64,000 nucleotides of DNA from an uncultured Winogradskyella sp. (GTDB lineage: Bacteria > Bacteroidota > Bacteroidia > Flavobacteriales > Flavobacteriaceae): NCBI RefSeq assembly GCF_947495255.1, contig NZ_CANLYI010000001.1:62001-126000 (forward strand), read 5' to 3'. The stretch's first letter is position 1; the number at the start of each line of letters is the position of its first letter. Both the position numbers and the translations under genes were made by a program. The notes under the pieces were generated by a model. The model made no database searches and had not been told where the DNA came from. It was given only the letters and a program-made list of their open reading frames with translations. This document shows positions 8,428 through 18,068 of the stretch, one piece after another.

Positions 8428-10395
8428 TTAGCCAATAACCTTCCCCAATTTCCTAGAAAGTAACATCTTGAGACCTAAATAGTCCGTAACATCTTCCATA
8501 ATTGAGCGTGAATCAGACTCATTTTTTAGTATTTCATTTTTATAATCTTCTACTTTTCGATCTATTAGATGGCATCGTAAACTTAGAATGGTCTGACTTA
8601 CTAATTGCGCTACAGCATCTGTCTTTTCCTTTGGGACAATCATATTTCGCTCCCAATCGTGGAGATTATAACGTTCATCTTCCATTAAAATAGTAGTTAT
8701 TGTACTTGCAGAATCTTGATCGAGTTGATTGACAAAATTCTTAGTCGAAAAATTCTCATCTTGATTCAGTTTATCTATAATAGAATAATAAAGCGCCTTA
8801 AATTGTGGATTAGAAAACTGCATTTCGTCCTCTTGTAAATCTAAATATATCTTCTCAAAAACACGCGCTTCTTGCTTTGTAGGCTCTGAAAGCATCTCGC
8901 CAGAAGCTGCATCTTCTACTAACATTTCGTCATCAAATTGCTCTGTCTTATCTCCATAAAGCATTAAAATCTCTATAATTTTTCGCTCTAATTCAAATTG
9001 AACATCAACCTTTCTTTTCGTTTCTGGTTCATTCTTTACAACCTGAAAAGCTTGCTGGTCTGGTGGAGGATAATTTTGACTAGCACTTTGAGAATCTTTT
9101 TTATTAATCTGTGCTAATGTACTAAACAGTACATTTTCACTAATATCCATAATACGAGCACACTCTTGAATATAGATTTCGCGTTTTATCTGATCAGGAA
9201 TTAAAGCAATACTATTTACAATTTCGCGTATTGTCTCTGCTTTTTTTATTGGATCATTATTTGCCTCCTTAACTAATAAAGATGCTTTAAACTGAATAAA
9301 ATCTTTGGCATTCTCACTGAGATATTCTTTAAGTTCTTCTAGAGTATTTGATTTTGAAAAACTATCTGGATCTTCACCATCTGGAAACGTACATACCTTT
9401 ACATTGACACCTTGCTCTAGAATTAAATCGATACCGCGTAGAGATGCTCTAACACCTGCAGCATCGCCATCAAAAAGTACTGTAATATTATTTGTTAATC
9501 TATTAATTAATCTAATTTGATCTGCAGATAAAGCAGTACCAGAGGATGAAACAACATTTGTAATTCCGGTTTGATGAAACTGAATCACATCTGTATATCC
9601 CTCTACCAAATAACAATTATCTTCTTTAGCAATACTTTGCTTAGCATAGTATAAGCCATAAAGCACTTTACTCTTATGATAAATCTCACTCTCTGGTGAG
9701 TTTAAATATTTAGCTGCTTTTTTATCGTTTGTTAAAATACGACCACCATAACCGAGAATTCGCCCACTCATACTATGAATAGGAAACATCACTCGACCTT
9801 TAAACCTATCGAAATGCTTCTCGCCTTTTACAATTGTAAGGCCTGTTGCTGCTAAAAACTCTATCTTATACCCTTTACTTAAAGCTTCATCTGAAAAGGC
9901 TTGCCATTCATCTAAAGAATAACCTAATTGAAATTTCTTAATTGTTTCTTCTGTGAATCCACGTTCCTTAAAATAACTTAATCCTATTGCTTTACCTTGG
10001 TTAGTATTATGCAGAACTTTCTGAAAATAAGTATTTGCATATTCACTTACTAAATACAAACTTTCTCTTACATCTTGTTGTGCCTTTTCTTCGTCTGTTC
10101 TTTCAGTTTCTTCAATTTCTATGTTATACTTTTTAGCTAAATATTTTATAGCTTCAGGATATGTAAAATGCTCGTGCTCCATTAAAAAGGTCACTGCATT
10201 ACCACCTTTACCGCTGGAGAAATCTTTCCAGATTTGTTTCACAGGCGACACCATAAAACTCGGTGAACGTTCTTCACTAAAAGGACTTAAACCTTTAAAG
10301 CTACTTCCTGATTTTTTGAGTTGTACAAAATCACCAATTACCTCTTCTACGCGAGCGGTTTCAAATACTTGTGCTATGGAACTTTGTGAAATCAA
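8428..10395 (-). CDS. dnaG: DNA primase DnaG lacking zinc-binding residues
   Basis: The protein has 655 residues and synthesises RNA primers at the replication fork. The order is an N-terminal CHC2-type domain, a catalytic core with the Toprim motifs VEGYTDVIQFH and VLFDGDAAGVRAS, and a C-terminal DnaB-interacting region. The CHC2 fold is recognisable (KGLSPFSEERSPSFMVSPVK and FSSGKGGNAVTFLMEHEH), but the four zinc ligands of E. coli primase align with Ser37, Ser40, Asp58 and Ser61, so no zinc can be held there. The start is TTG at 10393-10395; no in-frame ATG gives the usual MIS... N-terminus. The first 100 bases upstream contain no other gene. Confidence 0.93.
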   Translation of the reverse strand: MISQSSIAQVFETARVEEVIGDFVQLKKSGSSFKGLSPFSEERSPSFMVSPVKQIWKDFSSGKGGNAVTFLMEHEHFTYPEAIKYLAKKYNIEIEETERTDEEKAQQDVRESLYLVSEYANTYFQKVLHNTNQGKAIGLSYFKERGFTEETIKKFQLGYSLDEWQAFSDEALSKGYKIEFLAATGLTIVKGEKHFDRFKGRVMFPIHSMSGRILGYGGRILTNDKKAAKYLNSPESEIYHKSKVLYGLYYAKQSIAKEDNCYLVEGYTDVIQFHQTGITNVVSSSGTALSADQIRLINRLTNNITVLFDGDAAGVRASLRGIDLILEQGVNVKVCTFPDGEDPDSFSKSNTLEELKEYLSENAKDFIQFKASLLVKEANNDPIKKAETIREIVNSIALIPDQIKREIYIQECARIMDISENVLFSTLAQINKKDSQSASQNYPPPDQQAFQVVKNEPETKRKVDVQFELERKIIEILMLYGDKTEQFDDEMLVEDAASGEMLSEPTKQEARVFEKIYLDLQEDEMQFSNPQFKALYYSIIDKLNQDENFSTKNFVNQLDQDSASTITTILMEDERYNLHDWERNMIVPKEKTDAVAQLVSQTILSLRCHLIDRKVEDYKNEILKNESDSRSIMEDVTDYLGLKMLLSRKLGKVIG

Positions 10396-10524
10396 TATTT
10401 TGTAAATTAAATAGTCTGTAAATTTAAGAAGATAATTCGATAATTAAGGAAACTGCACCACCACAAATGTTAAACAATAAATAATTAGAATTAACAATAA
10501 GCTACGTTTTATTAAATTTACGAT

Positions 10525-11646
10525 ATGGACAAACCTTCAACAACCAATAAAGATGACTCTCTAACTTCCACAAAATCACGTAAATTCTACAACAAAAAGC
10601 GATATAGAATACCACTAATTGTTATTGTAAGTCTTATAGGACTAAGGCTCTATTTGCCATTTTATGTAAAGTCTGAAGTTAATAAAGTCTTAGCCGAACT
10701 TCCTGGGTATTATGGCAAAGTAGAAGGCATTGATATTTCCTTACTGCGTGGAGCATATGTTATTAAAGGTTTGTATCTCAATAAAGTTAACGCCAAAACG
10801 GAAGTCCCATTTTTAAATTTCCCTCAAACTGATATTTCAATAGAATGGAAATCATTGCTTAAGGGTGAAATAGTTAGTGAAATAATAATGAATAATCCAG
10901 AGGTTATTTATGTGATGGAAGACCAACAAACCGATGGAGAAACTCCAAACTCTAATGATTGGACAAAAGCATTAACCGATTTAGTGCCTATAGATCTAAA
11001 CAACTTTGAAATTCATAACGGTAAAATTGCATTTGTAGAACTACAAGCGAACCCAAATATAGATTTACATTTTAACCAATTAGAGTTATATGCTAAAAAC
11101 TTAAGAAATGTATCTTCTTATGATAGAACATTACCCTCACCTATACATGCAACAGCAACCTCAATTGGCAATGGTAATATAACCTTTAATGGTAATATCA
11201 ACCTCATTAAAGAGGTACCAGACATGAATATTGAATTTGGTCTAAAAAAAGCAAGTGTAACATCTTTAAACCCTTTTACAAAACATTATGCTGGAATTGA
11301 TTTTGAATCTGGAACATTTGAATTATTCAGTGAAATAGCTATTGCAGATGGTTATATGAAAGGTTACATGAAACCATTAGTTACTGACTCAAAACTTATA
11401 AGTAAAGAAGACAGCTTCCTTAGTGTTTTATGGGAAGGATTTGTGGGCTTCTTTAAATTTATATTAAAAAACCAGAGCACCGATACTTTAGCTACAAAAA
11501 TCCCTATTGAAGGTAACCTTAATAATGTTGAAGCTGGTATTTTACCTGGTGTAATTAATATTTTTGAAAACGCCTGGATAAAAGCATTTAAAGGTGCTGT
11601 AGATGACGAGATTGAATATGAAGATGCTTTTAAAGAAAAAGACTAA
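10525..11646 (+). CDS. DUF748 (AsmA-like) envelope protein
   Basis: The protein has 373 residues. A basic N-terminus precedes one transmembrane helix (about 30-45, RIPLIVIVSLIGLRLYLPFY) and a long beta-rich periplasmic part typical of DUF748, a relative of the AsmA/TamB bridge-like family (GIDISLLRGAYVIKGLYLNK, then DISIEWKSLLKGEIVSEI). Such proteins are thought to act in lipid or outer-membrane homeostasis. At 373 residues it is short for the superfamily but normal for flavobacterial DUF748 proteins. It stands alone, followed by a strong bidirectional terminator. Confidence 0.8.
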   Translation: MDKPSTTNKDDSLTSTKSRKFYNKKRYRIPLIVIVSLIGLRLYLPFYVKSEVNKVLAELPGYYGKVEGIDISLLRGAYVIKGLYLNKVNAKTEVPFLNFPQTDISIEWKSLLKGEIVSEIIMNNPEVIYVMEDQQTDGETPNSNDWTKALTDLVPIDLNNFEIHNGKIAFVELQANPNIDLHFNQLELYAKNLRNVSSYDRTLPSPIHATATSIGNGNITFNGNINLIKEVPDMNIEFGLKKASVTSLNPFTKHYAGIDFESGTFELFSEIAIADGYMKGYMKPLVTDSKLISKEDSFLSVLWEGFVGFFKFILKNQSTDTLATKIPIEGNLNNVEAGILPGVINIFENAWIKAFKGAVDDEIEYEDAFKEKD

Positions 11647-11679
11647 ACTAATACATCTAAAAAGCTCGTACAAACAAAT

Positions 11680-11715
11680 AAAAAGCCCAAATCTATATTT
11701 AGACTTAGGCTTTTT
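11680..11715. terminator. Bidirectional intrinsic terminator
   Basis: The left arm (11680-11694, beginning AAAAAAGCCC) pairs with the right arm AGACTTAGGCTTTTT (11701-11715) over 15 bp with two wobble or mismatch positions. A and T runs flank both sides. It serves the convergent DUF748 and barrel-protein genes. Confidence 0.75.
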
Positions 11716-11718
11716 AAA

Positions 11719-11760
<42 letters not shown>

Positions 11761-11767
11761 AACTTAT

Positions 11768-12868
11768 TTAGTCCATATCAAATCGAAGTCCGACTGAAAT
11801 ATTATTTTGATCTACAACTTGATTTTTAAACATTGGATTAAGGTCATATTTTACATACAATGCAACTTCTCCTAAAGCAACATAACCGCTTAATCCATAT
11901 ACTAAATCACTTACTTCAAACTGATCACGTTGTTTATCTTTTTCACGTTCTCCATCTTCTTTGTATTTAATTTTTTGAACACTCCCAATATTTATACCAG
12001 CATAACCACCCAAACCTATTTTTAGTTTTTTATGTGTTGAATATCTAAAATAATCCTCTTTCTCAATCTTTTTAGAAGGTCCAAATTCTATGTGCATAGG
12101 AAAAACCAAGTTTGTCGTTCTAAATTTAATTTTACTTGCATCTAACGGGAATTCTTGTAATGAAATATCTCCATTTGTATTTACCAAGTAGTTATTATCT
12201 TTAAGTTTCAATTTATTCCACTGAAACGAGAAACCGTATTTTAATCTCCAAAAATTAGTATTCTCAAAAATTCTTGTTTTCCATGCATAACCTAATTCTA
12301 TAAATCCGGAGCCTCCCAATTTATATGGTGAATCGTCTAAGTTTTGTCCATCGATTAAAGTATTATTAAAACCAAAAGCAAATACAAGGTCGGAAGATGT
12401 TCTTAAATCATATTTTCGAGGTTTGTCTTTTGATGAATCGCCTAGATATAAAAATTTATCATGCTCACTAGAGTCTCCACCAATTCTAAATGTAAAACCA
12501 ACATCATCATCTTTACTATACTGGTCAGAATTGTATGCATTTCGTTTTATTAATTCTATTTGCTTATCTATAATAACGGTTCTATTTTCAATATTAAGAA
12601 CTGCTGTTTTAGCCGCTTCTTTCTTTAAGTTTTCAGCTTCAGCTGCTGTTATCTCGTCAGCATCTAGTCTATCATTTATTTTTTGAATCTTTAATTTTAA
12701 AATTGACTTTTCATTCTCTTCAATTTTAGATTTTTCTTCTTCGAGTTTAACGATTTTAGAATCTATCTTCTCTTTCTGAATAGAATCTACCTCTTGGGTT
12801 TGCGCTTGCAAGTTAGATAGTGTAATGCTTAAAACTAAGCCTACTAATAATTTTGTAATTGTACTCAT
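11768..12868 (-). CDS. Outer-membrane beta-barrel protein with coiled-coil N-terminus, ECF operon member
   Basis: The protein has 366 residues. A signal peptide ending NLQAQ is followed by about 90 residues of Lys/Glu-rich coiled coil (KIVKLEEEKSKIEENEKSIL and on). After that comes a C-terminal barrel-like part with alternating aromatic strands (GSGFIELGYAW, FWRLKYGFSFQWNKL, KLKIGLGGYAGINIGS) and a terminal NISVGLRFDMD strand. It is the third gene of a leftward operon behind an ECF sigma factor and its membrane partner, and is probably a structural output of that stress circuit. The leader carries the shared AATCAAAAAACGAACA motif directly before ATG. No named family recognised. Confidence 0.7.
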   Translation of the reverse strand: MSTITKLLVGLVLSITLSNLQAQTQEVDSIQKEKIDSKIVKLEEEKSKIEENEKSILKLKIQKINDRLDADEITAAEAENLKKEAAKTAVLNIENRTVIIDKQIELIKRNAYNSDQYSKDDDVGFTFRIGGDSSEHDKFLYLGDSSKDKPRKYDLRTSSDLVFAFGFNNTLIDGQNLDDSPYKLGGSGFIELGYAWKTRIFENTNFWRLKYGFSFQWNKLKLKDNNYLVNTNGDISLQEFPLDASKIKFRTTNLVFPMHIEFGPSKKIEKEDYFRYSTHKKLKIGLGGYAGINIGSVQKIKYKEDGEREKDKQRDQFEVSDLVYGLSGYVALGEVALYVKYDLNPMFKNQVVDQNNISVGLRFDMD

Positions 12869-12931
12869 GACTGTTCGTTTTTTGATTATTGATAATTTTG
12901 ATTTGATGATATTCTAATTAATTCTATTGAT

Positions 12932-13717
12932 TTAGTTATTACGTTGTACTACAGCTGTTTTTACGGTTTCGTAGCTATCTTTTAAAGCTTCAAAAACTTT
13001 TGTTCTAAAGGATTGTCCCATTTCGTTCTCTACACTTTCTAACAATTGCGTCGCATCTGCCATCGATGATGATTCTTCCTTTAAATCTTCTTTAAACAAC
13101 TCCTTACTCGCTAATTTCAGTAAAGAATCTATTTCTCTATCTGTTACTGAAGCATTTTCAGATTTTAAAGAATTCATAGCTTCTGCAACGGCATTTTTTA
13201 TAATTTCCTCATCTATTTCTGGTTGCAACTTATTGTTTACACCTTCGTTTAAAGTATTTACATTAATTTTTTTCGCCGTACTATTTACCCCAGCAAACTG
13301 CGTTTTTGGCTCAGAACTATTAGTTACTTCTTTTTTACGATTAATACGTTTTGAGTCTTCTACCGTTGGAAGCATTTCTTCCTTTTCTTCTGCTTCAACC
13401 TCTTCATTTACTAACTTAATAGTTTCATTATTTTTAAGCTGAATTTTCCCTTTATTTAATTCTTCTTTTATAACATCTTCTTTTACTATTTGAGGTAGAA
13501 TTTCTTCAGAATCATTGTTATTAAAAAACTGAATTGATACTGCCATCATTACTAATAATCCTGCGGCAATACTCAAATACCAAAAGATTGGTTTTTTAGA
13601 TTTCTTTTCGTTCTCATCTAATCGGTCTGATAATTTTGACCAAGCTTCTGATGAAGGTGACAAAGTTCGTTTCTCGAGTTTGTCCTTTATTTTTTCTTCA
13701 AATTTAATTGGAGCCAT
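12932..13717 (-). CDS. Single-pass membrane protein, putative anti-sigma factor
   Basis: The protein has 261 residues. A cytoplasmic N-terminal segment of about 45 residues (FEEKIKDKLEKRTLSPSSEAW) precedes one transmembrane helix (PIFWYLSIAAGLLVMMAVSI). The long, charged, low-complexity periplasmic tail ends in helices. This layout and a 14-base overlap with the preceding ECF sigma gene are typical of flavobacterial anti-sigma-like partners, though the zinc anti-sigma Cys/His motif is absent. It probably tethers and silences the sigma factor until an envelope signal arrives. Function is inferred from context. Confidence 0.65.
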   Translation of the reverse strand: MAPIKFEEKIKDKLEKRTLSPSSEAWSKLSDRLDENEKKSKKPIFWYLSIAAGLLVMMAVSIQFFNNNDSEEILPQIVKEDVIKEELNKGKIQLKNNETIKLVNEEVEAEEKEEMLPTVEDSKRINRKKEVTNSSEPKTQFAGVNSTAKKINVNTLNEGVNNKLQPEIDEEIIKNAVAEAMNSLKSENASVTDREIDSLLKLASKELFKEDLKEESSSMADATQLLESVENEMGQSFRTKVFEALKDSYETVKTAVVQRNN

Positions 13718-14267
13718 AACTGTTGTTATTTAATTCTTTAACTTTTTTCTGAAGCATTTTTCGTGCTTTAAATAATTGCGATTTTGATGTACCTTCAGAA
13801 ATTTTTAATAGTTCTGCAATCTCTTGATGTTTGTAACCTTCTATCGCATACATTACAAATACCATCCTATATCCTTCTGGCAAACTATCTATGATTAATT
13901 GTATTTCTGCTACTTCGATATTAGAATTTATATTATTTGAAGAATCGTGTTCTAAATAATCATCTTCTACAGCAAACTCAATTTTCTTTTGTTGCCTTAA
14001 ATACGAAATAGCTTCTCTCACCATTATTCGTCTCATCCACCCTTCAAAACTTCCTTCATTTTTAAATGATTTTAAATATTTAAAGACCTTAAAAAAACCA
14101 TTTAACATTACTTCTTCTGCCTGATGAACATCCTTAATATAGTATCTACAAACGCTTAACATTTTTGGTGCGTGCAACTCATACAATACATGTTGTGCTT
14201 CACGATTTTGTTTCGCAGCTCTCTCAATGAGTTTTGTTTCGTTCTTATGAAGTTGTATAACTTTCAT
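13704..14267 (-). CDS. ECF-type RNA polymerase sigma factor
   Basis: The protein has 187 residues. Sigma region 2 spans about residues 20-90 (YYIKDVHQAEEVMLNGFFKV, FEGWMRRIMVREAISYLR), and region 4 spans about 125-175 (LPEGYRMVFVMYAIEGYKHQ, EIAELLKISEGTSKSQLFKA). It belongs to the sigma-70 ECF group and heads a three-gene leftward operon with a putative anti-sigma protein (overlapping) and a barrel protein. A signal at the envelope presumably releases it. No clear autoregulated promoter could be picked by eye. Confidence 0.9.
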   Translation of the reverse strand: MKVIQLHKNETKLIERAAKQNREAQHVLYELHAPKMLSVCRYYIKDVHQAEEVMLNGFFKVFKYLKSFKNEGSFEGWMRRIMVREAISYLRQQKKIEFAVEDDYLEHDSSNNINSNIEVAEIQLIIDSLPEGYRMVFVMYAIEGYKHQEIAELLKISEGTSKSQLFKARKMLQKKVKELNNNSYGSN

Positions 14268-14449
14268 TCTCTAATTTAAGTTCTGATTGTTTTCAGACGG
14301 CTTTCTATTTATAAAGACGCAATATTTTAGCATTAGGTTGCTTGGAAAGTAAAAAATAATTCAAAAAATATATAAAAACTTAAAAATCAGTATATTAAAA
14401 ATAAATTTATTTTATATTTATAATAGACTATAATAATGCAAAGTCATTT

Positions 14450-15253
14450 TCATCGTAATTTATTCTTGTTTTTAGACTCCCAATCACCAATCCATCGGTT
14501 AGAACTAACACGTTTCATTTTTGGTGCACCCTTAGAAAACATCATTTTAATATATCCTAATATACCTAGGGTTAACATAAAAACAAAAAAGCCCAACATT
14601 AACGTAACCCATACTGGCACCTCATTGCCATAAAAAATTCCATAAATGAGTAACGCATTAAAACCTATCATTAAAAAAGGTATAAAGAAGTTAAACCCAA
14701 TTTTTGCAATTAGATTTTTATACCCTTCCATTTCGTATCCAAATGAATACATAATGATACCAATAAAAAGGAATGTAAAAATGAAAGAAAAAATAAACGC
14801 TCCAACAACTTTCATTATCAATGTAAAGCCAAGTGTAATTACAGAACCTGTTTCTGCATTATAATTCACCTTATATTCATCTCCTACTGTTACATCTGAA
14901 GTAGAAAAATCTAATTCTCTCTCAATAGTTTCTCCTGTATCTGTAGTAAATCTTACCGTAGGTGTATCCATTGTATATGAGGACCCATCATCAGAATCAT
15001 AATGCGTCTCAGTAGTATAACTAATTACAACAGCATTGTATTTTTCTCCAGACGTTAGGACTGAATAAACCTCTTTACTTATAGTATAAGCAAAAAACAA
15101 TGAGAAGATAGTAAAGAGATTAATACAAAAAATTATTAAACCCATATAACCATAGGTCATACAACCAGCCTTTCCTAGTCGTTTTACAAAAAAATAAACC
15201 ATTAGAATGGTTATTGCTAAAAATGACAAAGAATACGCAGAATCTATTTGCAT
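14450..15253 (-). CDS. DUF3592 membrane protein
   Basis: The protein has 267 residues with five or six transmembrane segments. Between the second and third is an extracytoplasmic DUF3592 domain (YNAVVISYTTETHYDSDDGS, VRFTTDTGETIERELDF, VGDEYKVNYNAETG). The C-terminus is a short basic cytoplasmic tail. DUF3592 proteins have no established biochemical role. It stands between the ECF operon and the polyprenyl synthase gene, 53 bases from the latter, and may share its transcript. No partner suggests a function. Confidence 0.75.
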   Translation of the reverse strand: MQIDSAYSLSFLAITILMVYFFVKRLGKAGCMTYGYMGLIIFCINLFTIFSLFFAYTISKEVYSVLTSGEKYNAVVISYTTETHYDSDDGSSYTMDTPTVRFTTDTGETIERELDFSTSDVTVGDEYKVNYNAETGSVITLGFTLIMKVVGAFIFSFIFTFLFIGIIMYSFGYEMEGYKNLIAKIGFNFFIPFLMIGFNALLIYGIFYGNEVPVWVTLMLGFFVFMLTLGILGYIKMMFSKGAPKMKRVSSNRWIGDWESKNKNKLR

Positions 15254-15306
15254 TATTTATTATTTAGGATTTTAACTTATCAATGCATTTAAACTTATAA
15301 TAGAAA

Positions 15307-16284
15307 TTATTTTTTTCTATCTATTACGTAGTCAACCATAAGTTTTAAAGATGCCTTATATGGTGTATCTGGATAAGTAGCCAAAAGTATTAAGGCTTCT
15401 TCTTGAAATGCTTTCATTCTTGAAACCGCATAATCAAGTCCGCCTTTATCTTTTACAAACGCAATCACTTCTTTTACTCGTTTTCTATCCTTGTTATGAT
15501 TTTTAACCGAATTAATAAGCCAAGATTTTTCCTTTTTGGTGCAATTGTTTAATACATATATTAACGGTAAAGTCATTTTTTGCTCCTTAATATCTATACC
15601 TGTAGGTTTACCTATGGCTTCTTTACCATAATCGAATAAATCATCTTTAATCTGAAAAGCCATCCCAATTAGTTCACCAAACTTTCGCATCTCTTCTACT
15701 GCTGGTGTATTTGGTTTAACAGATGCAGCACCCAAACTACAGCATGCCGCAATAAGTGTGGCTGTTTTTTGCCTGATAATTTCGTAATAGATAGCTTCTG
15801 TAATATCTAATTGTCTCGCTTTTTCTATTTGAAGCAGTTCGCCTTCACTCATTTCTCGTACTGCGACTGAAATAATTTTTAGTAAATCGAAATCATTATT
15901 ATCTATGGAAAGTAAGAGTCCTTTGGATAGCAAAAAATCACCAATTAGTACAGCTATTTTATTTTTCCAAAGTGCATTAATAGAAAAGAACCCTCTTCTT
16001 CTGTTACTATCATCCACAACATCATCGTGCACTAAGGTTGCTGTATGTATTAATTCTATAACAGATGCACCTCTATAAGTACGCTCACTAACCTCTCCAT
16101 TATTCATCATTTTTGCTACTAGAAATACAAACATAGGTCGCATTTGCTTCCCTTTTCTGTTAACAATATAATGAGTGATTCTATTAAGGAGTGCAACCTT
16201 ACTTGCCATAGAGAGTTGAAACTTTTGTTCAAAAAGATCCATCTCGTAAGCAATAGGTTGTTTTATTTGTTCTGTTATTTTCAT
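15307..16284 (-). CDS. ispB: Trans-polyprenyl diphosphate synthase (octaprenyl/solanesyl type)
   Basis: The protein has 325 residues and condenses isopentenyl diphosphate units onto an allylic primer to make the long side chain of menaquinone in this group. The first aspartate-rich motif is LVHDDVVDD (followed by SNRRRG), the second QIKDDLFDYG. The N-terminal GKQMRPMFVFLVAK substrate loop is also present. There is no signal or membrane segment, so it is a cytosolic or peripheral enzyme. The product chain length cannot be read reliably from the sequence, so the symbol is by similarity to IspB. Confidence 0.9.
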   Translation of the reverse strand: MKITEQIKQPIAYEMDLFEQKFQLSMASKVALLNRITHYIVNRKGKQMRPMFVFLVAKMMNNGEVSERTYRGASVIELIHTATLVHDDVVDDSNRRRGFFSINALWKNKIAVLIGDFLLSKGLLLSIDNNDFDLLKIISVAVREMSEGELLQIEKARQLDITEAIYYEIIRQKTATLIAACCSLGAASVKPNTPAVEEMRKFGELIGMAFQIKDDLFDYGKEAIGKPTGIDIKEQKMTLPLIYVLNNCTKKEKSWLINSVKNHNKDRKRVKEVIAFVKDKGGLDYAVSRMKAFQEEALILLATYPDTPYKASLKLMVDYVIDRKK

Positions 16285-16415
16285 TATTTGTTTTAGCGAT
16301 GTAAAATTACAAATTCTATTAGCTTTTTATCCCTTAAAATTGAATTATAGTATTTTAACATTTTCGGCTCAGAAATATTTGTAACTTTAGGCAATTAAAC
16401 CAAAAAACAAAACAC

Positions 16416-18008
16416 ATGAAAAAAATTACTTTACTAATGTTAACTCTATGCGTTAGCTTTTTAAGCTATGCACAATTTCCGGAAAGCTTTGATGGAGGAG
16501 CTACAATTCCTGCTGGATGGGCTGTATACGACAATGGAATAGGCACAACATATTCTTGGGCTGTAGATGACACTAATGATTATGCCTCTGTAAGATGGTC
16601 TGATGGTGTTGCTGCTGGGCTATTAGCACAAGATTGGATAGTTACACCTCAGGTAGCTATTACTGCAATGACAAATCAATTATCTTTTGATATGACGGAT
16701 TTTAACGTACCAGATTATAACTCTGAAGTTACCGTTAGAGTTTCAACTGATGCTAGCCAAACTAATATGTCAGCATTTACAACCGTTTTAACAATTGATG
16801 AGCTAGATACAAATGGAGGAGCTTTTCTTCCTTGGATAGTAGATATGAGTGCTTATATTGGTAGTTCTGTATATGTTGCATTTGTTATGGAAAATAATGA
16901 TGGTGATGCTTGGGGACTTGATAACGTAAATTTCTCAGAATTACCTTCTTGTTTAGAGCCTGTAGTCACTTTTGATGATTATTCATCAACTACTGCTGAT
17001 ATTTCTATGACAACAGCTAACGATTATGATGTTGAATGGGGAGTTTATCCTTACACTCAAGGTGGAGGCGGAAGTACCGCAACTGTTACTGCTGGTGACA
17101 CTTACCAATTAACAGGATTAACCTCTGGAGTTAGTTACAACGTTTTTGTAAGACAAAACTGTGGTGGCGGAGATTACTCGGATTATGTAGAAGTTTTAGT
17201 AGGAACAAGCCCATCCAATTTGAATTCATTCCCATATAGTGAAGATTTAGAGCCTGATGCTGACCAAGCATTATTATTAAATTTTGGAATATCTTTTGCT
17301 GGAAGCGGATCCTGGAGTTTTAATTTAGACGACAATACAGATGGAGATATAACAAACGACTATGCATATGATGGTGCAGCGTCGATGTTTTCAAACAACA
17401 CATCAACAACTACAGATGCTGATGCTAGAATATATATAGGTCCATTTAGTCTTACTACATTAAATGAATATACTTTCTCATTTTTTCAAAGAAATGTAGA
17501 CGTAGCCTCTGGAACTAGACCAAATAAAGATATTGACATTACAGTATCAACCTCTAATGATGGTATGAATGACACTGTGTTAATGGCATTAGATGATTTA
17601 GATAATACTACTCATGTAGAGCGTATTGTAACTTTTACGCCAACAGCTGACGGTGATTATTATTTTGGTATTCATGATAGATCTAGTTTCCTTGCAACTG
17701 CTACAGCAGGTAATGCAGTATTTGCAGATGCATTTAGTGTTACAAGTCAAGCATTAAGCGTTGATGAATTTGACCAAAATGCATTCACATACAATTATGA
17801 CAAAAATGTAAAAAGTCTTAATCTAGAGTCTTATAATACATCAATTACTAGTGTAGATATTTATTCTCTATTAGGTCAAAAAGTAATATCTAAGCCGTTA
17901 AATAACACCACTGAATCTATTAATCTTACATCTTTAAATGATGGAGTATATTTAGCTAAAGTGAATATTAATGGTATTTTTAAAACTATTAAATTTATTA
18001 AAAATTAA
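16416..18008 (+). CDS. T9SS-exported protein with choice-of-anchor J and fibronectin-like domains
   Basis: The protein has 530 residues. A signal peptide MKKITLLMLTLCVSFLSYAQ is followed by a cleaved-adhesin/choice-of-anchor-J domain (SFDGGATIPAGWAVYDNG, then WGLDNVNFSE). A fibronectin type III-like domain (about 185-265) and a second jelly-roll domain come next. The C-terminal type A sorting tail is of type IX secretion form (SVDIYSLLGQKVISKPL, LNDGVYLAKVNINGIFKTIK). It should be exported across the outer membrane and anchored or released at the cell surface. Substrate or adhesion target unknown. A strong terminator follows. Confidence 0.88.
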   Translation: MKKITLLMLTLCVSFLSYAQFPESFDGGATIPAGWAVYDNGIGTTYSWAVDDTNDYASVRWSDGVAAGLLAQDWIVTPQVAITAMTNQLSFDMTDFNVPDYNSEVTVRVSTDASQTNMSAFTTVLTIDELDTNGGAFLPWIVDMSAYIGSSVYVAFVMENNDGDAWGLDNVNFSELPSCLEPVVTFDDYSSTTADISMTTANDYDVEWGVYPYTQGGGGSTATVTAGDTYQLTGLTSGVSYNVFVRQNCGGGDYSDYVEVLVGTSPSNLNSFPYSEDLEPDADQALLLNFGISFAGSGSWSFNLDDNTDGDITNDYAYDGAASMFSNNTSTTTDADARIYIGPFSLTTLNEYTFSFFQRNVDVASGTRPNKDIDITVSTSNDGMNDTVLMALDDLDNTTHVERIVTFTPTADGDYYFGIHDRSSFLATATAGNAVFADAFSVTSQALSVDEFDQNAFTYNYDKNVKSLNLESYNTSITSVDIYSLLGQKVISKPLNNTTESINLTSLNDGVYLAKVNINGIFKTIKFIKN

Positions 18009-18023
18009 TAGTTTTTATCAAAT

Positions 18024-18052
18024 AAAAAAAGCGGCAATTGCCGCTTTTTTTT
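18024..18052. terminator. Strong bidirectional intrinsic terminator
   Basis: A perfect palindrome AGCGGCAATTGCCGCT is flanked by seven A on the left and eight T on the right, between the convergent T9SS protein and peptidase genes. Confidence 0.9.
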
Positions 18053-18068
18053 ATGCCTAAACTTTAGA

